Below are positions 33,728 through 43,971 of a DNA stretch of 64,000 bases, piece by piece. Origin of the DNA: Christiangramia crocea (lineage in GTDB: Bacteria > Bacteroidota > Bacteroidia > Flavobacteriales > Flavobacteriaceae). The first letter of the stretch is position 1. Each line of letters opens with the position of its first letter. The notes beneath the pieces were generated by a model. It worked only from the letters and a program-made list of their open reading frames with translations. It had not been told where the DNA came from and searched no databases. Where the stretch lies: contig NZ_JAJSON010000016.1 in the NCBI RefSeq assembly GCF_022410465.1, positions 248,001 to 312,000 on the forward strand, given 5' to 3'. The position numbers and the translations under genes are program-made.

Positions 33728-35596
33728 ATGATCGAATTAGCGGGAATAATAATTTTAGGGATACTTGCGCAATGGCTGGCATGGAGATTTAAGATCCCGG
33801 CAATCCTGCCTTTGATCCTGGTAGGTTTGGCTGTGGGCCCAATCTCCACTCTTTTTACCGAAGACGGCTCGAAACTTATTGAGCCAATATGGAATGGAAG
33901 TTCCGGACTATTTCCCGGTGACAGCCTCTTTTATTTCGTTTCTCTCGCTATTGGAATAATACTTTTTGAAGGAGGGCTCACCTTAAGAAAGGGTGAAATT
34001 CTCAATGTAGGTCCGGTTATAGTCAAACTTATCACTATAGCCGTTATTGTAACCTTTATTGGAGCAGGGATAGCAGCTCATTTCATCTTTGATCTTAGCT
34101 GGCAGATAGCCTTTCTTTTTGCCGCACTGGTTATAGTTACCGGTCCTACCGTTATTACCCCTATACTTCGGAATATCCCTTTAAAAAAGGATGTTTCTGC
34201 CATTCTAAAATGGGAAGGTATTCTTATTGATCCTATTGGAGCTCTTGTAGCCGTTTTGATGTTCGAGTTTATAAGTGCAGGTACCGGAACTGAATTTACC
34301 TCAACTGCATTGATAGAGTTTGGTAAGATCGTGCTATTTGGCTTTACTTTTGGCTTTACTTTCGCTCATGCCCTGGCTTTTGCCATAAAAAAGAATGTTA
34401 TTCCGCATTATCTTCTGAACGTCCTTACGCTGGCCACTGTGCTTGGGGTATTTGTTCTTTCGGACCTATTTGCCCATGAAAGCGGATTACTTGCTGTGGT
34501 GGTAATGGGTATGGTGATGGGTAATACCAACCTTCCAAATCTTAAAGAACTACTTTATTTTAAGGAATCTCTGAGCGTTCTTTTGATTTCAATTCTGTTT
34601 ATTTTACTGGCAGCCAATATAAACATCGAAGATCTCTTACTGGTTTATAATGTGAATGCCATCATATTATTTGCTGCGGTTGTGTTCATTATTCGTCCAC
34701 TTGGCGTATTTGTGAGTAGTATAGGCTCATCCCTCAAAACAAATGAAAAACTGTTTATAAGTTGGGTTGGACCCCGGGGTATCGTTGCAGCGGGTATCGC
34801 CTCGCTTTTTGGTCTTGAACTGGCCAATCAGGGTGTGGAAGGGGCAGAATATATTACTCCTCTCGTTTTCATGATAGTGTTGGGTACCGTTTTACTAAAT
34901 GCTACTACTGCAAGATATGTGGCGCAGCTTGTTGGCGTATTCCTGAAAAATTCTCAGGGAATCCTCATCATTGGAGCCTCCACGATTTCCCGATTAATCG
35001 CCTCTTACCTAAAAAAGAATAACAGGCACGTGGTACTGGTAGATAGCAACGGAGCTAACATTAGAAAGGCCAAGGAGCTTGGCTTGGATGCTATTCAGGA
35101 GAACGTATATTCTGATGATCTTATTAATAATATAGAACTTAGTGATGTAGGTTATTTGATGGCTATGACAGGGAATACCGAGGTAAACCTCAATGCGATA
35201 GATAAATTCCGTAAACATTTTGGCGAAAATGGTTCTTTCAGAGTGGTTTCTCCGGACGAGATGTACGATCCTGAAAATAATCCTAAAGAAGGGTTGTTCT
35301 CGCAGACAGATGATTATATCAAACTCACCAACCTGGCCAGAAAATATCCTTCGATTCATGAAATTCAGTTGAATTCAAAAGAGCATTATGAAGGCCTTAT
35401 AGAAATAAGTAAAACCGATCCCGATATTATCCCTCTTTTTGTAAAGAACACAGAAGGAGAATTAAGTATTATCCCCTCCAATAGTATCGAAGTAGATATA
35501 GAGGAAGGCTATATGATGGTCTATCTGGGTAAACAAATGGAACCAGGAGATAGCGAGGAAAAAGAGAATATAGAAGAAAATATAGGAGCCGATTAA
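33728..35596 (+). CDS. CPA family Na+/H+ antiporter with a C-terminal NAD-binding (TrkA-N) domain
   Basis: A 622-residue membrane protein. Residues 1-395 contain about 12 transmembrane helices with the ALVIVTGPTVITPIL and SWVGPRGIVAAGIASLFG signatures of CPA1/NhaP antiporters. From about 405 to 530 a Rossmann-type RCK/TrkA-N domain begins at QGILIIGASTISRLIASYL and carries VVLVDSNGANIRKAKELG. This suggests gating by a nucleotide or other ligand. The C-terminal tail is acidic. Two bp separate it from the converging yebC gene. Confidence 0.9.
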   Translation: MIELAGIIILGILAQWLAWRFKIPAILPLILVGLAVGPISTLFTEDGSKLIEPIWNGSSGLFPGDSLFYFVSLAIGIILFEGGLTLRKGEILNVGPVIVKLITIAVIVTFIGAGIAAHFIFDLSWQIAFLFAALVIVTGPTVITPILRNIPLKKDVSAILKWEGILIDPIGALVAVLMFEFISAGTGTEFTSTALIEFGKIVLFGFTFGFTFAHALAFAIKKNVIPHYLLNVLTLATVLGVFVLSDLFAHESGLLAVVVMGMVMGNTNLPNLKELLYFKESLSVLLISILFILLAANINIEDLLLVYNVNAIILFAAVVFIIRPLGVFVSSIGSSLKTNEKLFISWVGPRGIVAAGIASLFGLELANQGVEGAEYITPLVFMIVLGTVLLNATTARYVAQLVGVFLKNSQGILIIGASTISRLIASYLKKNNRHVVLVDSNGANIRKAKELGLDAIQENVYSDDLINNIELSDVGYLMAMTGNTEVNLNAIDKFRKHFGENGSFRVVSPDEMYDPENNPKEGLFSQTDDYIKLTNLARKYPSIHEIQLNSKEHYEGLIEISKTDPDIIPLFVKNTEGELSIIPSNSIEVDIEEGYMMVYLGKQMEPGDSEEKENIEENIGAD

Positions 35597-35598
35597 TC

Positions 35599-36357
35599 TT
35601 ATTCGGCTTCCATTCTTGTGATCAGTTCATCAGTGATCTCAAGGTTGTGATACACGTTTTGAACATCATCGTCTTCTTCGAACTTTTCAACCAGATCTAG
35701 TATTTTCTTTGCGTCGTCAACAGGTAATTCCACCGTGTTCAGAGGAATCCTCTGGACTTCAGAATTCTTTGGTTCTATATTAAGCTCTTCCAGCTTTGAA
35801 GACATGAGTCCAAAGTCGGTAAATTCAGTAAAGACAGTAATGAACTCATCATCCTTTTCAATCTTGTTGGCCCCGCCTTCAATAAGTTCCAGTTCGAACT
35901 CTTCAAGATCCATTTCAATTTTTTCTCTTTCAATCACGAAAACACCTTTTTTATCAAAAAGGAATTCCAGAGAACCGTTTGTGCCCAGGTTTCCGCCATT
36001 TTTTGAAAAAATTGATCTTACCGAAGCCACCGTCCGGTTGGTATTATCAGTAGTACATTCAACAAAGATTGCGATTCCGTTGGGGCCGTAACCTTCAAAT
36101 GTTACTGTTTCATAACTATCAGCATCGGCACCGCTAGCCTTTTTCACAGCACGTTCAATAGTGTCTTTAGGCATGTTCACACCCTTGGCATTTTGAATGG
36201 CATTTCTAAGAGCTGGATTGGCTTCAGGATCGGGACCTCCTCCTTCTTTAACGGCTACGGTGATCTCCTTGATCGCCCTTGTAAATTGTTTTGCCCTTTT
36301 TTTATCCTGAGCTCCCTTTCTATGCTTAATATTTGCCCATTTACTATGTCCGGCCAT
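35599..36357 (-). CDS. yebC: YebC/PmpR family DNA-binding regulatory protein
   Basis: A 252-residue YebC family protein. The N-terminus MAGHSKWANIKHRKGAQDKKR is diagnostic, followed by the VNMPKDTIERAVKKASG helix and YEGYGPNGIAI-type segment (EGYGPNGIAIFVECTTDN). These proteins act as transcriptional regulators or, as more recent work suggests, as ribosome-associated factors for proline stretches. The acidic C-terminus (EKFEEDDDVQNVYHN) is normal. It is upstream of nothing on its strand within 1 kb; it converges with the antiporter gene. Confidence 0.95.
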   Translation of the reverse strand: MAGHSKWANIKHRKGAQDKKRAKQFTRAIKEITVAVKEGGGPDPEANPALRNAIQNAKGVNMPKDTIERAVKKASGADADSYETVTFEGYGPNGIAIFVECTTDNTNRTVASVRSIFSKNGGNLGTNGSLEFLFDKKGVFVIEREKIEMDLEEFELELIEGGANKIEKDDEFITVFTEFTDFGLMSSKLEELNIEPKNSEVQRIPLNTVELPVDDAKKILDLVEKFEEDDDVQNVYHNLEITDELITRMEAE

Positions 36358-36418
36358 GTTATTTCTTTAGAATTTATACGTGAGAATTACAAAAATAAGA
36401 ATTTGAAGAACAAAAGAA

Positions 36419-36447
36419 AACCCCAGAAATTCTGCATCCCTGAGGTT
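36419..36447 (-). terminator. Probable intrinsic terminator after lepA
   Basis: On the minus strand an 8-bp stem (AACCTCAG with CTGGGGTT, one G-U pair) is followed by TTTTCTTTT. It lies 37 bp downstream of the lepA stop. Confidence 0.45.
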
Positions 36448-36483
36448 AAAAACTTGATAAAATAAGACTGAATCTCTTATAGT

Positions 36484-38280
36484 TTAATCGTTCAATTTAA
36501 GGACCGCCATAAATGCTTCCTGCGGAATCTCCACATTTCCAACCTGACGCATACGCTTCTTACCTTTTTTCTGTTTTTCCAGAAGCTTTCTCTTACGGGA
36601 GATATCCCCTCCGTAACATTTTGCGGTAACATCCTTTCTAAGTGCTTTTACGGTCTCCCTTGCGATGATCTTAGCTCCAATTGCTGCCTGGATAGGAATA
36701 TCGAACTGCTGCCTTGGAATAAGCTCTTTTAGCTTCTCACACATTTTCTTTCCAATGTCATAGGCATTATCAACGTGCAGGAGGGCGGAAAGGGCATCCA
36801 CTTTATTTGCGTTAAGCAGAACATCTACCTTTACAAGCTTGGAAGTACGCATTCCGATAGGAGTGTAATCGAAGGAAGCGTAACCCCGGGAAACGGTTTT
36901 TAGTCGATCATAAAAGTCGAATACTATCTCTGCCAGCGGCATATCAAAAGTAAGCTCAACCCTTTCAGTAGTTAGATAAGTCTGATTTGTGATCTCCCCT
37001 CTTTTTTCAATACATAACGACATTACATTTCCTACATAGTCGGCTTTGGTAATTATGGTTGCTTTGATATAAGGCTCCTCAACCCTGTTTAATGTGGAGG
37101 GTTCAGGAAGATCTGAAGGATTATTCACCAGAATCACTTCATCAGGATTCTTATTGGTATAGGCATGATAAGACACGTTAGGAACTGTGGTAATAACAGT
37201 CATATCGAATTCACGCTCAAGTCTTTCCTGAATGATCTCTAGGTGAAGCATCCCCAGGAACCCACATCTGAAACCAAATCCAAGGGCCGCGGAACTTTCA
37301 GGAGTAAATACAAGCGAAGCATCATTAAGCTGAAGTTTTTCCATCGATGCTCTAAGTTCTTCATAATCTTCGGTATCCACAGGGTAGATTCCGGCAAAAA
37401 CCATTGGTTTTACATCTTCAAAACCTGCAACAGCTTCTGTGGTAGGATTATCGGCCCCGGTTATGGTATCACCCACCTTTACTTCTCGAGCATCCTTAAT
37501 TCCCGTAATGAGGTAACCCACATCTCCTGTTTTTATCTCTTTCTTCGGAAGTTGTTTCAATTTAAGTGTCCCAACTTCATCAGCATAGTAATTCTTATCG
37601 GTATTCACGAATTTGATATGCTGTCCCTTCTTAATGGATCCGTTGATGACTCGGAAAAATGTTTCAACACCTCTGAAAGGGTTATAAACAGAGTCAAATA
37701 TCAGCGCTCGTAATGGAGCATCTACTTTTCCACTAGGTGGCGGAATCCGGTTTATAATAGCATCCAGAATTTCTTTGATCCCCAGTCCTGTCTTCGCACT
37801 TGCCGGGATTACTTCTGAAGGATCACAGCCTAAAAGGTCTACAATATCATCGGTAACTTCTTCTGGATTGGCACTTGGAAGGTCTACTTTATTCAAAACC
37901 GGAATGATTTCCAGGTCATTTTCAAGAGCCAGGTAAAGATTTGAAATGGTTTGTGCCTGGATGCTCTGTGCAGCATCTACTACCAGCAATGCGCCTTCAC
38001 AGGCCGCAATGGATCGTGATACCTCATACGAGAAATCCACGTGGCCGGGAGTGTCTATAAGATTTAGTATGTATTCTTCGCCTTCGTGGATATAATCCAT
38101 TTGAATGGCGTGACTTTTTATGGTAATACCACGTTCCCTTTCCAGGTCCATACTGTCAAGCAGCTGCTCCTGTTTTTCTCTTTCGGTAACAGATCCGGTA
38201 TAATCCAAAAGTCGATCTGCCAGCGTACTTTTTCCGTGGTCAATATGAGCTATAATGCAAAAGTTTCGAATATTCTTCAT
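36484..38280 (-). CDS. lepA: Elongation factor 4 (LepA)
   Basis: Ribosomal GTPase that back-translocates or remodels stalled ribosomes. The GTPase motifs are [10 protein letters not shown] (G1), RGITIKS (G2), DTPGHVDF (G3) and NKVDLPSA (G4). The LepA-specific C-terminal domain is present ([24 protein letters not shown]). At 598 residues the protein is full length. The ATG at 38280 gives the standard start [14 protein letters not shown]; an upstream in-frame codon at 38298 adds six atypical residues. It is divergent from the sugar MFS gene over 289 bp. Confidence 0.97.
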   Translation of the reverse strand: MKNIRNFCIIAHIDHGKSTLADRLLDYTGSVTEREKQEQLLDSMDLERERGITIKSHAIQMDYIHEGEEYILNLIDTPGHVDFSYEVSRSIAACEGALLVVDAAQSIQAQTISNLYLALENDLEIIPVLNKVDLPSANPEEVTDDIVDLLGCDPSEVIPASAKTGLGIKEILDAIINRIPPPSGKVDAPLRALIFDSVYNPFRGVETFFRVINGSIKKGQHIKFVNTDKNYYADEVGTLKLKQLPKKEIKTGDVGYLITGIKDAREVKVGDTITGADNPTTEAVAGFEDVKPMVFAGIYPVDTEDYEELRASMEKLQLNDASLVFTPESSAALGFGFRCGFLGMLHLEIIQERLEREFDMTVITTVPNVSYHAYTNKNPDEVILVNNPSDLPEPSTLNRVEEPYIKATIITKADYVGNVMSLCIEKRGEITNQTYLTTERVELTFDMPLAEIVFDFYDRLKTVSRGYASFDYTPIGMRTSKLVKVDVLLNANKVDALSALLHVDNAYDIGKKMCEKLKELIPRQQFDIPIQAAIGAKIIARETVKALRKDVTAKCYGGDISRKRKLLEKQKKGKKRMRQVGNVEIPQEAFMAVLKLND

Positions 38281-38569
38281 CTCCAAATTTTGAATCAATT
38301 TCCCTGCTCGATTCAGGCGAGTTTAAGAGTACAAATATAGTTTATTTAGTACTCTAAAAAAGAAAGTTTGCACAAGTTGTCTTTATTGGGACTTTTGGTA
38401 AAAATTTTAATATACTATATTATTTATTTAAAAAAGTGGATTAAGTGATAACTTATTATAAAAAAGTTTCTTTTTTTTGTAAATAGTATTAATTATTGGA
38501 AGTTTACCAAAACTAAATTTAAGTCTTTTTGTAATAGCATAAGGTTTAAAATAAAACGAAAATTTTATC

Positions 38570-39820
38570 ATGGCAGCCACTTCAAAAAACACCAGCAGGT
38601 CTATCGTAATTATCGGGATCCTTTTTTTCATTTTCGGATTCGTTACCTGGCTGAATTCAGTATTGATCCCTTATTTAAAAATAGCCTGTGAACTAAACAA
38701 TTTTGAGTCTTACCTGGTTGCTTTCGCATTTTATATTTCTTACCTGGTAATGGCCATTCCAAGTTCGAGGGTATTAAAGCTCACCGGATTCAAGAACGGG
38801 ATGTCTGCAGGTTTACTGGTTATGGCGGTGGGAACCCTCATCTTCATTCCTGCAGCGATGAGCCGTACTTATATATTATTCCTTCTGGGACTTTTTGTCC
38901 AGGGAACAGGACTGGCCATCCTGCAAACAGCTGCAAATCCATATATCACCATACTTGGACCTATTGAAAGCGCGGCGAAGCGTATCAGTATAATGGGGAT
39001 CTGTAATAAAGTTGCCGGTGTGATCGCACCGATTGTTCTGGGTGCCATTGCCCTGAAAAATGCAGATGAACTGGTAGAGAGGCTGGACACAATGAGTGCG
39101 GCTCAGAAAGTCGAAGAACTGGACGCTTTATCCGGAAGGGTTATTACACCATATATCATTATGACTGTAGTTCTTATAGGACTTGCCGTGCTTATATATT
39201 TTTCAGCCCTGCCTGAAATAGAAACCGATTCTGAAGATGAAACTTTAGCAGCGGCCAATAAAGACAAAACCAGTATCTTACAATTTCCGCATTTACTTTT
39301 AGGAACCTTTGCAATGTTCCTGTATGTAGGGGTAGAAGTAATAGCGGGGGATACAGTTATTAGTTACGGAGCTGCACAGGATATTGAGTTTGCCACGGCT
39401 AAATTCTTTACCAGTATTACACTTGGAGCCATGATCGTTGGTTATCTGATAGGTATTGTAACTATCCCAAAATATATTTCCCAGCAAAAAGCATTAAAGA
39501 TTTCGGGAATCTTAGGAATTATTCTTGGGATTGCTGCAATTATAACCGATGGAGTGGTATCTGTACTATGTGTTTCTTTACTGGGTCTTGCCAACGCATT
39601 GGTCTTCCCGGCTATCTGGCCACTTGCTATTGATGGTCTGGGCAGGTTTACAAAAATAGGATCTTCTTTCTTGATCATGGCACTTTCAGGAGGGGCAGTG
39701 ATACCTCTTATTTATGGATTACTTGCCGATAACCTGAACCCACAAATGGCTTATATAGTTGTGATTCCCTGCTATCTGTATATATGGTTTTTTGCAGCAA
39801 AAGGTTACAAAATCAGATAA
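38570..39820 (+). CDS. Sugar MFS transporter (FucP/NagP type)
   Basis: A 416-residue inner-membrane MFS protein with 12 predicted helices. The start IIGILFFIFGFVTWLNSVLIPYLK and the LQTAANPYITILGP and ALVFPAIWPLAIDGLGRF motifs are typical of the FucP/NagP/GlcP branch. The gene is the first of the operon with a GH20 hexosaminidase and murQ, so GlcNAc or a related amino sugar is the likely substrate, an inference from context. The 271-bp upstream gap is AT-rich and contains the promoter region. It is 11 bp before the GH20 gene. Confidence 0.87.
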   Translation: MAATSKNTSRSIVIIGILFFIFGFVTWLNSVLIPYLKIACELNNFESYLVAFAFYISYLVMAIPSSRVLKLTGFKNGMSAGLLVMAVGTLIFIPAAMSRTYILFLLGLFVQGTGLAILQTAANPYITILGPIESAAKRISIMGICNKVAGVIAPIVLGAIALKNADELVERLDTMSAAQKVEELDALSGRVITPYIIMTVVLIGLAVLIYFSALPEIETDSEDETLAAANKDKTSILQFPHLLLGTFAMFLYVGVEVIAGDTVISYGAAQDIEFATAKFFTSITLGAMIVGYLIGIVTIPKYISQQKALKISGILGIILGIAAIITDGVVSVLCVSLLGLANALVFPAIWPLAIDGLGRFTKIGSSFLIMALSGGAVIPLIYGLLADNLNPQMAYIVVIPCYLYIWFFAAKGYKIR

Positions 39821-39831
39821 AATTATACTTT

Positions 39832-41400
39832 ATGAAAATTCAAAAAATACAACTCCTGGCCATCTTTATCCTTTTTAACGGGATTCTGGTGGCACAAAAA
39901 ACAAATGTTTCCAAACCCGCTATTATTCCTCATCCAACTGAGATAAGTTGGGAGGAAGGTTCATTCTTATTACCTGAACGAGCGGTTATTTGTTATAATT
40001 CAGGCGCAAAACAATCTGCGGCCTGGCTTCAGAAATTACTTTCAAATACTTATGTGGAAAGTTATATGATGACCGGGGGAGACTGTCTGGGATTTTCAAT
40101 TGAATTGAAAGACGAACTTCATGGAAGTCTGGGAGAAGAAGGATATGAATTAAAAATCACTGAAAATACTGTATATCTCACGGCGGCTACCAACTCAGGT
40201 TTATTTTATGCCATACAAACGTTCAGGCAGATGCTGCCTTCTGAAATTGAAAAAAGAAAAATTTCAGATCCCATAAGACTTCCGCAGGTTGAGATAAAAG
40301 ATAAACCACGTTTTGGATGGAGAGGATCCATGATAGATATTGCTCGCAGCTTCTTTGGGCCTGAATACCTGAAAAAACATATCGACAGGATGGCGCTGTA
40401 CAAACTGAATAAACTGCACCTGCATCTTACAGATGATCAGGGATGGAGAATAGAAATAAAAAGTAAGCCCAAGTTAACTGAAGTGGGAGGAAAGAGTGCC
40501 GTAAAGAACGGCCGTTCTGGATTCCTTACTCAGGAAGAGTATAAGGAACTGCAGACCTACGCAAAAGCACGAAACATTACGATTATTCCTGAAATCGATA
40601 TGCCAGGTCATATTTACGCGGCCCTGATAGCTTATCCCGAGTTAAACTGTGAGGAATTTTCTAATCTTGAACCCAGGTTGGCCACTCCGCCTCAGTTATT
40701 TCATGAATATACAGTAGGATGGAGCAAATTCTGTCTGGAAAAACCGGAGATCTATGACTTTGTATCAGAAGTAATTGCTGAACTTTCGGAAATCACTACC
40801 GGTGAATATATCCATATTGGAGGGGATGAGATCGAAGATGATCGATATAAGGAATTTGTTGTAAAGGCCGATTCTATAGTACGGATGAACGGAAAGACCA
40901 CGATAGGCTGGGAAGAAGTTACCCAGGCCCCGGTAAATCTAGATTTTATCAGTCAGCGCTGGAATGGCAAGACAGAAAATGTAGTGGATGTCAGGATCAT
41001 CGAATCTATCTGCACTAACTTCTATTTTGATCATGCAAATGTGCCGGGCCAGGAAAACACCAATAACTGGTGTCAGGAAAGAGGAGTATCTCTTGAGGAT
41101 GCCTATAATTTTAATCCTGATAACCCTAATGTAATTGGGGTGGAAGCACCGGTTTGGACCGAACTTATCACTTCAGATGATATAGCTGATAATCGATTAT
41201 GGCCTCGCACAATTGCTACTTCTGAAGTGGGCTGGACAGTGCAGGAAAGTAAGGATTTTACTAACTTTAAGGAAAGACTCGGGCATCATGGGGACCGACT
41301 TGATTATTTGGATATCAATTACTTTGCGAGTCCTGATATTGAATGGAATGTTGACAGGGGAGAAGGGGTTTTTTCCGGATTTATGCCGGAGGCCGAATAA
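39832..41400 (+). CDS. Exported GH20 beta-N-acetylhexosaminidase
   Basis: A 522-residue glycoside hydrolase cutting terminal GlcNAc (or GalNAc) from oligosaccharides by substrate-assisted catalysis. Residues 1-22 are a signal peptide (ending ILVAQ). A GH20b domain (about 30-140) precedes the TIM barrel (KPRFGWRGSMIDIARSFF onward). The catalytic Asp-Glu pair is in HIGGDEIED (Asp332-Glu333). The start ATG at 39832 is used; an upstream in-frame codon at 39784 lies inside the MFS gene. It is 12 bp before murQ. In this cluster the substrate is probably chitooligosaccharide or peptidoglycan glycan fragments. Confidence 0.93.
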   Translation: MKIQKIQLLAIFILFNGILVAQKTNVSKPAIIPHPTEISWEEGSFLLPERAVICYNSGAKQSAAWLQKLLSNTYVESYMMTGGDCLGFSIELKDELHGSLGEEGYELKITENTVYLTAATNSGLFYAIQTFRQMLPSEIEKRKISDPIRLPQVEIKDKPRFGWRGSMIDIARSFFGPEYLKKHIDRMALYKLNKLHLHLTDDQGWRIEIKSKPKLTEVGGKSAVKNGRSGFLTQEEYKELQTYAKARNITIIPEIDMPGHIYAALIAYPELNCEEFSNLEPRLATPPQLFHEYTVGWSKFCLEKPEIYDFVSEVIAELSEITTGEYIHIGGDEIEDDRYKEFVVKADSIVRMNGKTTIGWEEVTQAPVNLDFISQRWNGKTENVVDVRIIESICTNFYFDHANVPGQENTNNWCQERGVSLEDAYNFNPDNPNVIGVEAPVWTELITSDDIADNRLWPRTIATSEVGWTVQESKDFTNFKERLGHHGDRLDYLDINYFASPDIEWNVDRGEGVFSGFMPEAE

Positions 41401-41412
41401 AAAACTTGAAGA

Positions 41413-42234
41413 ATGGAAAGTAAGAAGCCTGATACTGAAAAGCCATCTAAATATGACCATCTTGAAAAGATGAGTGTTTCAGAATTGCTTTTGAATATCA
41501 ACAAAGAGGATAAAACCGTACCTCAAAAAATAGAAGAAGTACTTCCAAAAATAGAAAGACTTATTGAAGTGATCGTTTCAAAAATGAAAGAAGGCGGAAG
41601 ACTTTTCTATATAGGAGCCGGAACGAGTGGCAGACTGGGGGTTCTGGATGCTTCCGAATGTCCGCCAACCTATGGAGTAAGTGATGATATGGTAATAGGG
41701 CTTATTGCCGGTGGAGATTTTGCACTTCGTAAGGCAGTAGAGAATGCCGAAGACGACACAAACCAGGCCTGGAAAGATCTTCAGGAATATAATATAGGAA
41801 AACAGGATGTCCTTATAGGCATCGCAGCTTCCGGTACCACCCCCTATGTTATCGGAGGAATAAAGGACGCCCGCCAAAATGGAATAACTACGGGGTGTAT
41901 AACCTGTAGTTCAGAAAGTCCCCTGGCCGAAGCTTCCGAGTACCCCATCGAAGTAATTGTTGGACCGGAATTTGTTACCGGGAGTACCCGGATGAAAGCC
42001 GGAACTGCGCAGAAACTTGTTCTCAATATGATCTCAACTACGGTAATGGTTAAACTAGGCCGGGTAAAGGGCAATAAGATGGTAGATATGCAACTCTCAA
42101 ATAAGAAGCTGGTTGGACGTGGCACCAGAATGATCATGGAAGAGCTTGGGATAGATGAAGAGGAAGCGGAAAAGCTTTTAAAGAAATACGGGAGTGTTCG
42201 TAAGGCCATCGCCGCGTTTTCTGATAATAAGTAA
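41413..42234 (+). CDS. murQ: N-acetylmuramic acid 6-phosphate etherase
   Basis: Cytosolic lyase that splits the D-lactyl ether of MurNAc-6-P to GlcNAc-6-P and D-lactate. The SIS-fold protein of 273 residues has IGAGTSGRLGVLDASECPPTYG (catalytic Glu and substrate loop), IAGGD, GIAASGTTPYVIGGI and TGSTRMKAGTAQKLVLNMIST. This is a defining gene of bacterial cell-wall recycling or MurNAc catabolism. A MurNAc kinase is needed upstream of it and is not found within the window. It is followed by a terminator at 42260. Confidence 0.96.
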   Translation: MESKKPDTEKPSKYDHLEKMSVSELLLNINKEDKTVPQKIEEVLPKIERLIEVIVSKMKEGGRLFYIGAGTSGRLGVLDASECPPTYGVSDDMVIGLIAGGDFALRKAVENAEDDTNQAWKDLQEYNIGKQDVLIGIAASGTTPYVIGGIKDARQNGITTGCITCSSESPLAEASEYPIEVIVGPEFVTGSTRMKAGTAQKLVLNMISTTVMVKLGRVKGNKMVDMQLSNKKLVGRGTRMIMEELGIDEEEAEKLLKKYGSVRKAIAAFSDNK

Positions 42235-42259
42235 TACCACTATTAGTGGTCTGTTCATA

Positions 42260-42292
42260 AAGTCCTTTAAAAACTATTTTGAAGGACTTTTC
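42260..42292 (+). terminator. Intrinsic terminator after murQ
   Basis: Inverted repeat with arms AAGTCCTT and AAGGACTT and a T-run after it. It separates the MFS-GH20-murQ unit from the GHL10 unit. A short perfect palindrome (ACCACTA-T-TAGTGGT, 42236-42250) lies just before it. Confidence 0.65.
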
Positions 42293-42333
42293 TGTAAAAT
42301 TAAGATAAGTTAAATCAAGTACACCCAAATCAA

Positions 42334-43959
42334 ATGTTAAGACATTCCGTTAGATTCTTAGTATATCTTACTGCGGTTTTTTTAGCTTCCTGTAAGACCA
42401 CTAATCCGGTTTCCAAACCTGAACCTCCACTTGCCGAAAAAACAACACCACAGGATACTATCCTTTCGGAGAAGCCCCCGGTTGTAGTAAAGGAACCTCA
42501 AAAACCAGAAGAGAAACAGCCGGAGATTAAAGTTACTAAGATGGCGCCTCCACTGGATATTTATGAATTCAGGGCAGCATGGGTGGCCACAGTAGCGAAT
42601 ATTAACTGGCCAAGTAAATCTGGGTTGTCCACCAGCGAACAGCAAAGGGAAGCACTTAAATTGCTTGATTTTCTAAAGGAAAATAATTTTAATGCAGTGA
42701 TCTTTCAGGTAAGGCCACAAACTGATGCGTTTTACGACAGTCAACTGGAACCATGGTCTTACTTCCTGACAGGAAAACAAGGTAAAGCTCCGGAACCTTA
42801 TTATGATCCCTTAAAATTCTGGATCGAGGCTGCACATAATCGCGGACTGGAATTACATGTATGGTTGAATCCATACAGAGCTCATCATACTACCGGGGGC
42901 GAGGTTAGTGATGCTTCAATTATTAAAAAAAAACCCGATCTGGCGGTGAAACTGGAAAACGGTATGTGGTGGTTAGACCCGTCAAAGCAGGGCACCCAGG
43001 ATCATTCCGCAGCGGTTGTAATGGATATTGTAAAAAGATATGATATTGACGGGGTACATTTTGATGATTATTTCTATCCTTACGATTCCTATAATAATGG
43101 AAAGGATTTTCCCGATGATATTAGTTGGAATACCTATAAATCTCAGGGTGGAGACCTATTAAGAGGCGACTGGCGCCGTCAGCATGTAAATAAGTTCATT
43201 AAAAGGGTTTACGATGAGATCAAAACTGAAAAGCCATATGTTAAATTTGGGCTCAGTCCCTTTGGTATATGGCGACCAGGTTATCCTCAATCAGTAACAG
43301 GATATGATCAGTATGAAAAGCTGTATGCCGATGCCAAATTATGGCTTAATGAAGGCTGGATAGACTATTTCACGCCTCAGTTGTACTGGAGGATCAATCA
43401 GGAAGGACAGAGTTTTCCGGAGCTTCTTGGATGGTGGGAACGTGAAAATAGGGAAAACCGTCACTTATGGCCCGGTATCAATGTTGGGTTGGGAGGTGAT
43501 GATAAAAATATTGATGAAACTATTAATCAGATTATGATTACCCGGGGAATGCTCCCGGAAAGTAAAGGCACGGTTCACTGGAGCATTGGTCCGTTGGTGG
43601 CGCATGATTCACTGGCGATAGCTTTAAAAGAGGGTCCTTATAAAAAAAGAACTTTGGTTCCAGCAAGTCCGTGGCTGGATAAGGATTCCCCTGAAACTCC
43701 GCAGGTTCAGACTTCTGTAAACAACGACAGACTTCACATAAACTGGAACCATCCTGAAGATGATAATATTTTCAGATGGGTGGTTTATTTCAAATATGAA
43801 GGCGGAAACTGGGATTATAAAATTCTTGATCAGGGAACAAAATCTTATAGTCTTCAGTATATCGTAGGAAACAAGAAAAAGAAGATGGAACAGATAGGAG
43901 TTACTGCTGTAGACCGAACCGGGAAACAGAGTGAGTTTAAAGCATTAAAAGTGAATTGA
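42334..43959 (+). CDS. GHL10 family glycosyl hydrolase lipoprotein (YddW/DigH-like)
   Basis: A 541-residue lipoprotein (lipobox VFLASC, Cys20). A Pro/Lys-rich linker (about 25-70) precedes a TIM-barrel domain of the GHL10/DUF187 family: EFRAAWVATVANINWPS, NAVIFQVRPQTDAFYDS, LHVWLNPYRAHH, DGVHFDDYFYPY with conserved Asp residues, and the LSPFGIWRPGYP segment. A C-terminal beta domain (about 450-541) resembles a fibronectin-like module. The E. coli member DigH cuts denuded peptidoglycan glycans, which fits the neighbouring genes. Twelve bp later the sodium symporter gene begins. Confidence 0.88.
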   Translation: MLRHSVRFLVYLTAVFLASCKTTNPVSKPEPPLAEKTTPQDTILSEKPPVVVKEPQKPEEKQPEIKVTKMAPPLDIYEFRAAWVATVANINWPSKSGLSTSEQQREALKLLDFLKENNFNAVIFQVRPQTDAFYDSQLEPWSYFLTGKQGKAPEPYYDPLKFWIEAAHNRGLELHVWLNPYRAHHTTGGEVSDASIIKKKPDLAVKLENGMWWLDPSKQGTQDHSAAVVMDIVKRYDIDGVHFDDYFYPYDSYNNGKDFPDDISWNTYKSQGGDLLRGDWRRQHVNKFIKRVYDEIKTEKPYVKFGLSPFGIWRPGYPQSVTGYDQYEKLYADAKLWLNEGWIDYFTPQLYWRINQEGQSFPELLGWWERENRENRHLWPGINVGLGGDDKNIDETINQIMITRGMLPESKGTVHWSIGPLVAHDSLAIALKEGPYKKRTLVPASPWLDKDSPETPQVQTSVNNDRLHINWNHPEDDNIFRWVVYFKYEGGNWDYKILDQGTKSYSLQYIVGNKKKKMEQIGVTAVDRTGKQSEFKALKVN

Positions 43960-43971
43960 GATCTCCCCTTT

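Noticed and set aside
33719-33728. CACGTG core just before the antiporter gene
   Set aside because: Flanking bases do not fit the TGTT and AACA ends of parS; only the six-base core is shared.
35026-35035. GCACGTGG in the antiporter gene as a third parS
   Set aside because: Neither arm extends to the 16-bp consensus.
42236-42250. ACCACTATTAGTGGT palindrome as a repressor site
   Set aside because: It lies between the murQ stop codon and its terminator, not in a promoter, and is not repeated in the window.
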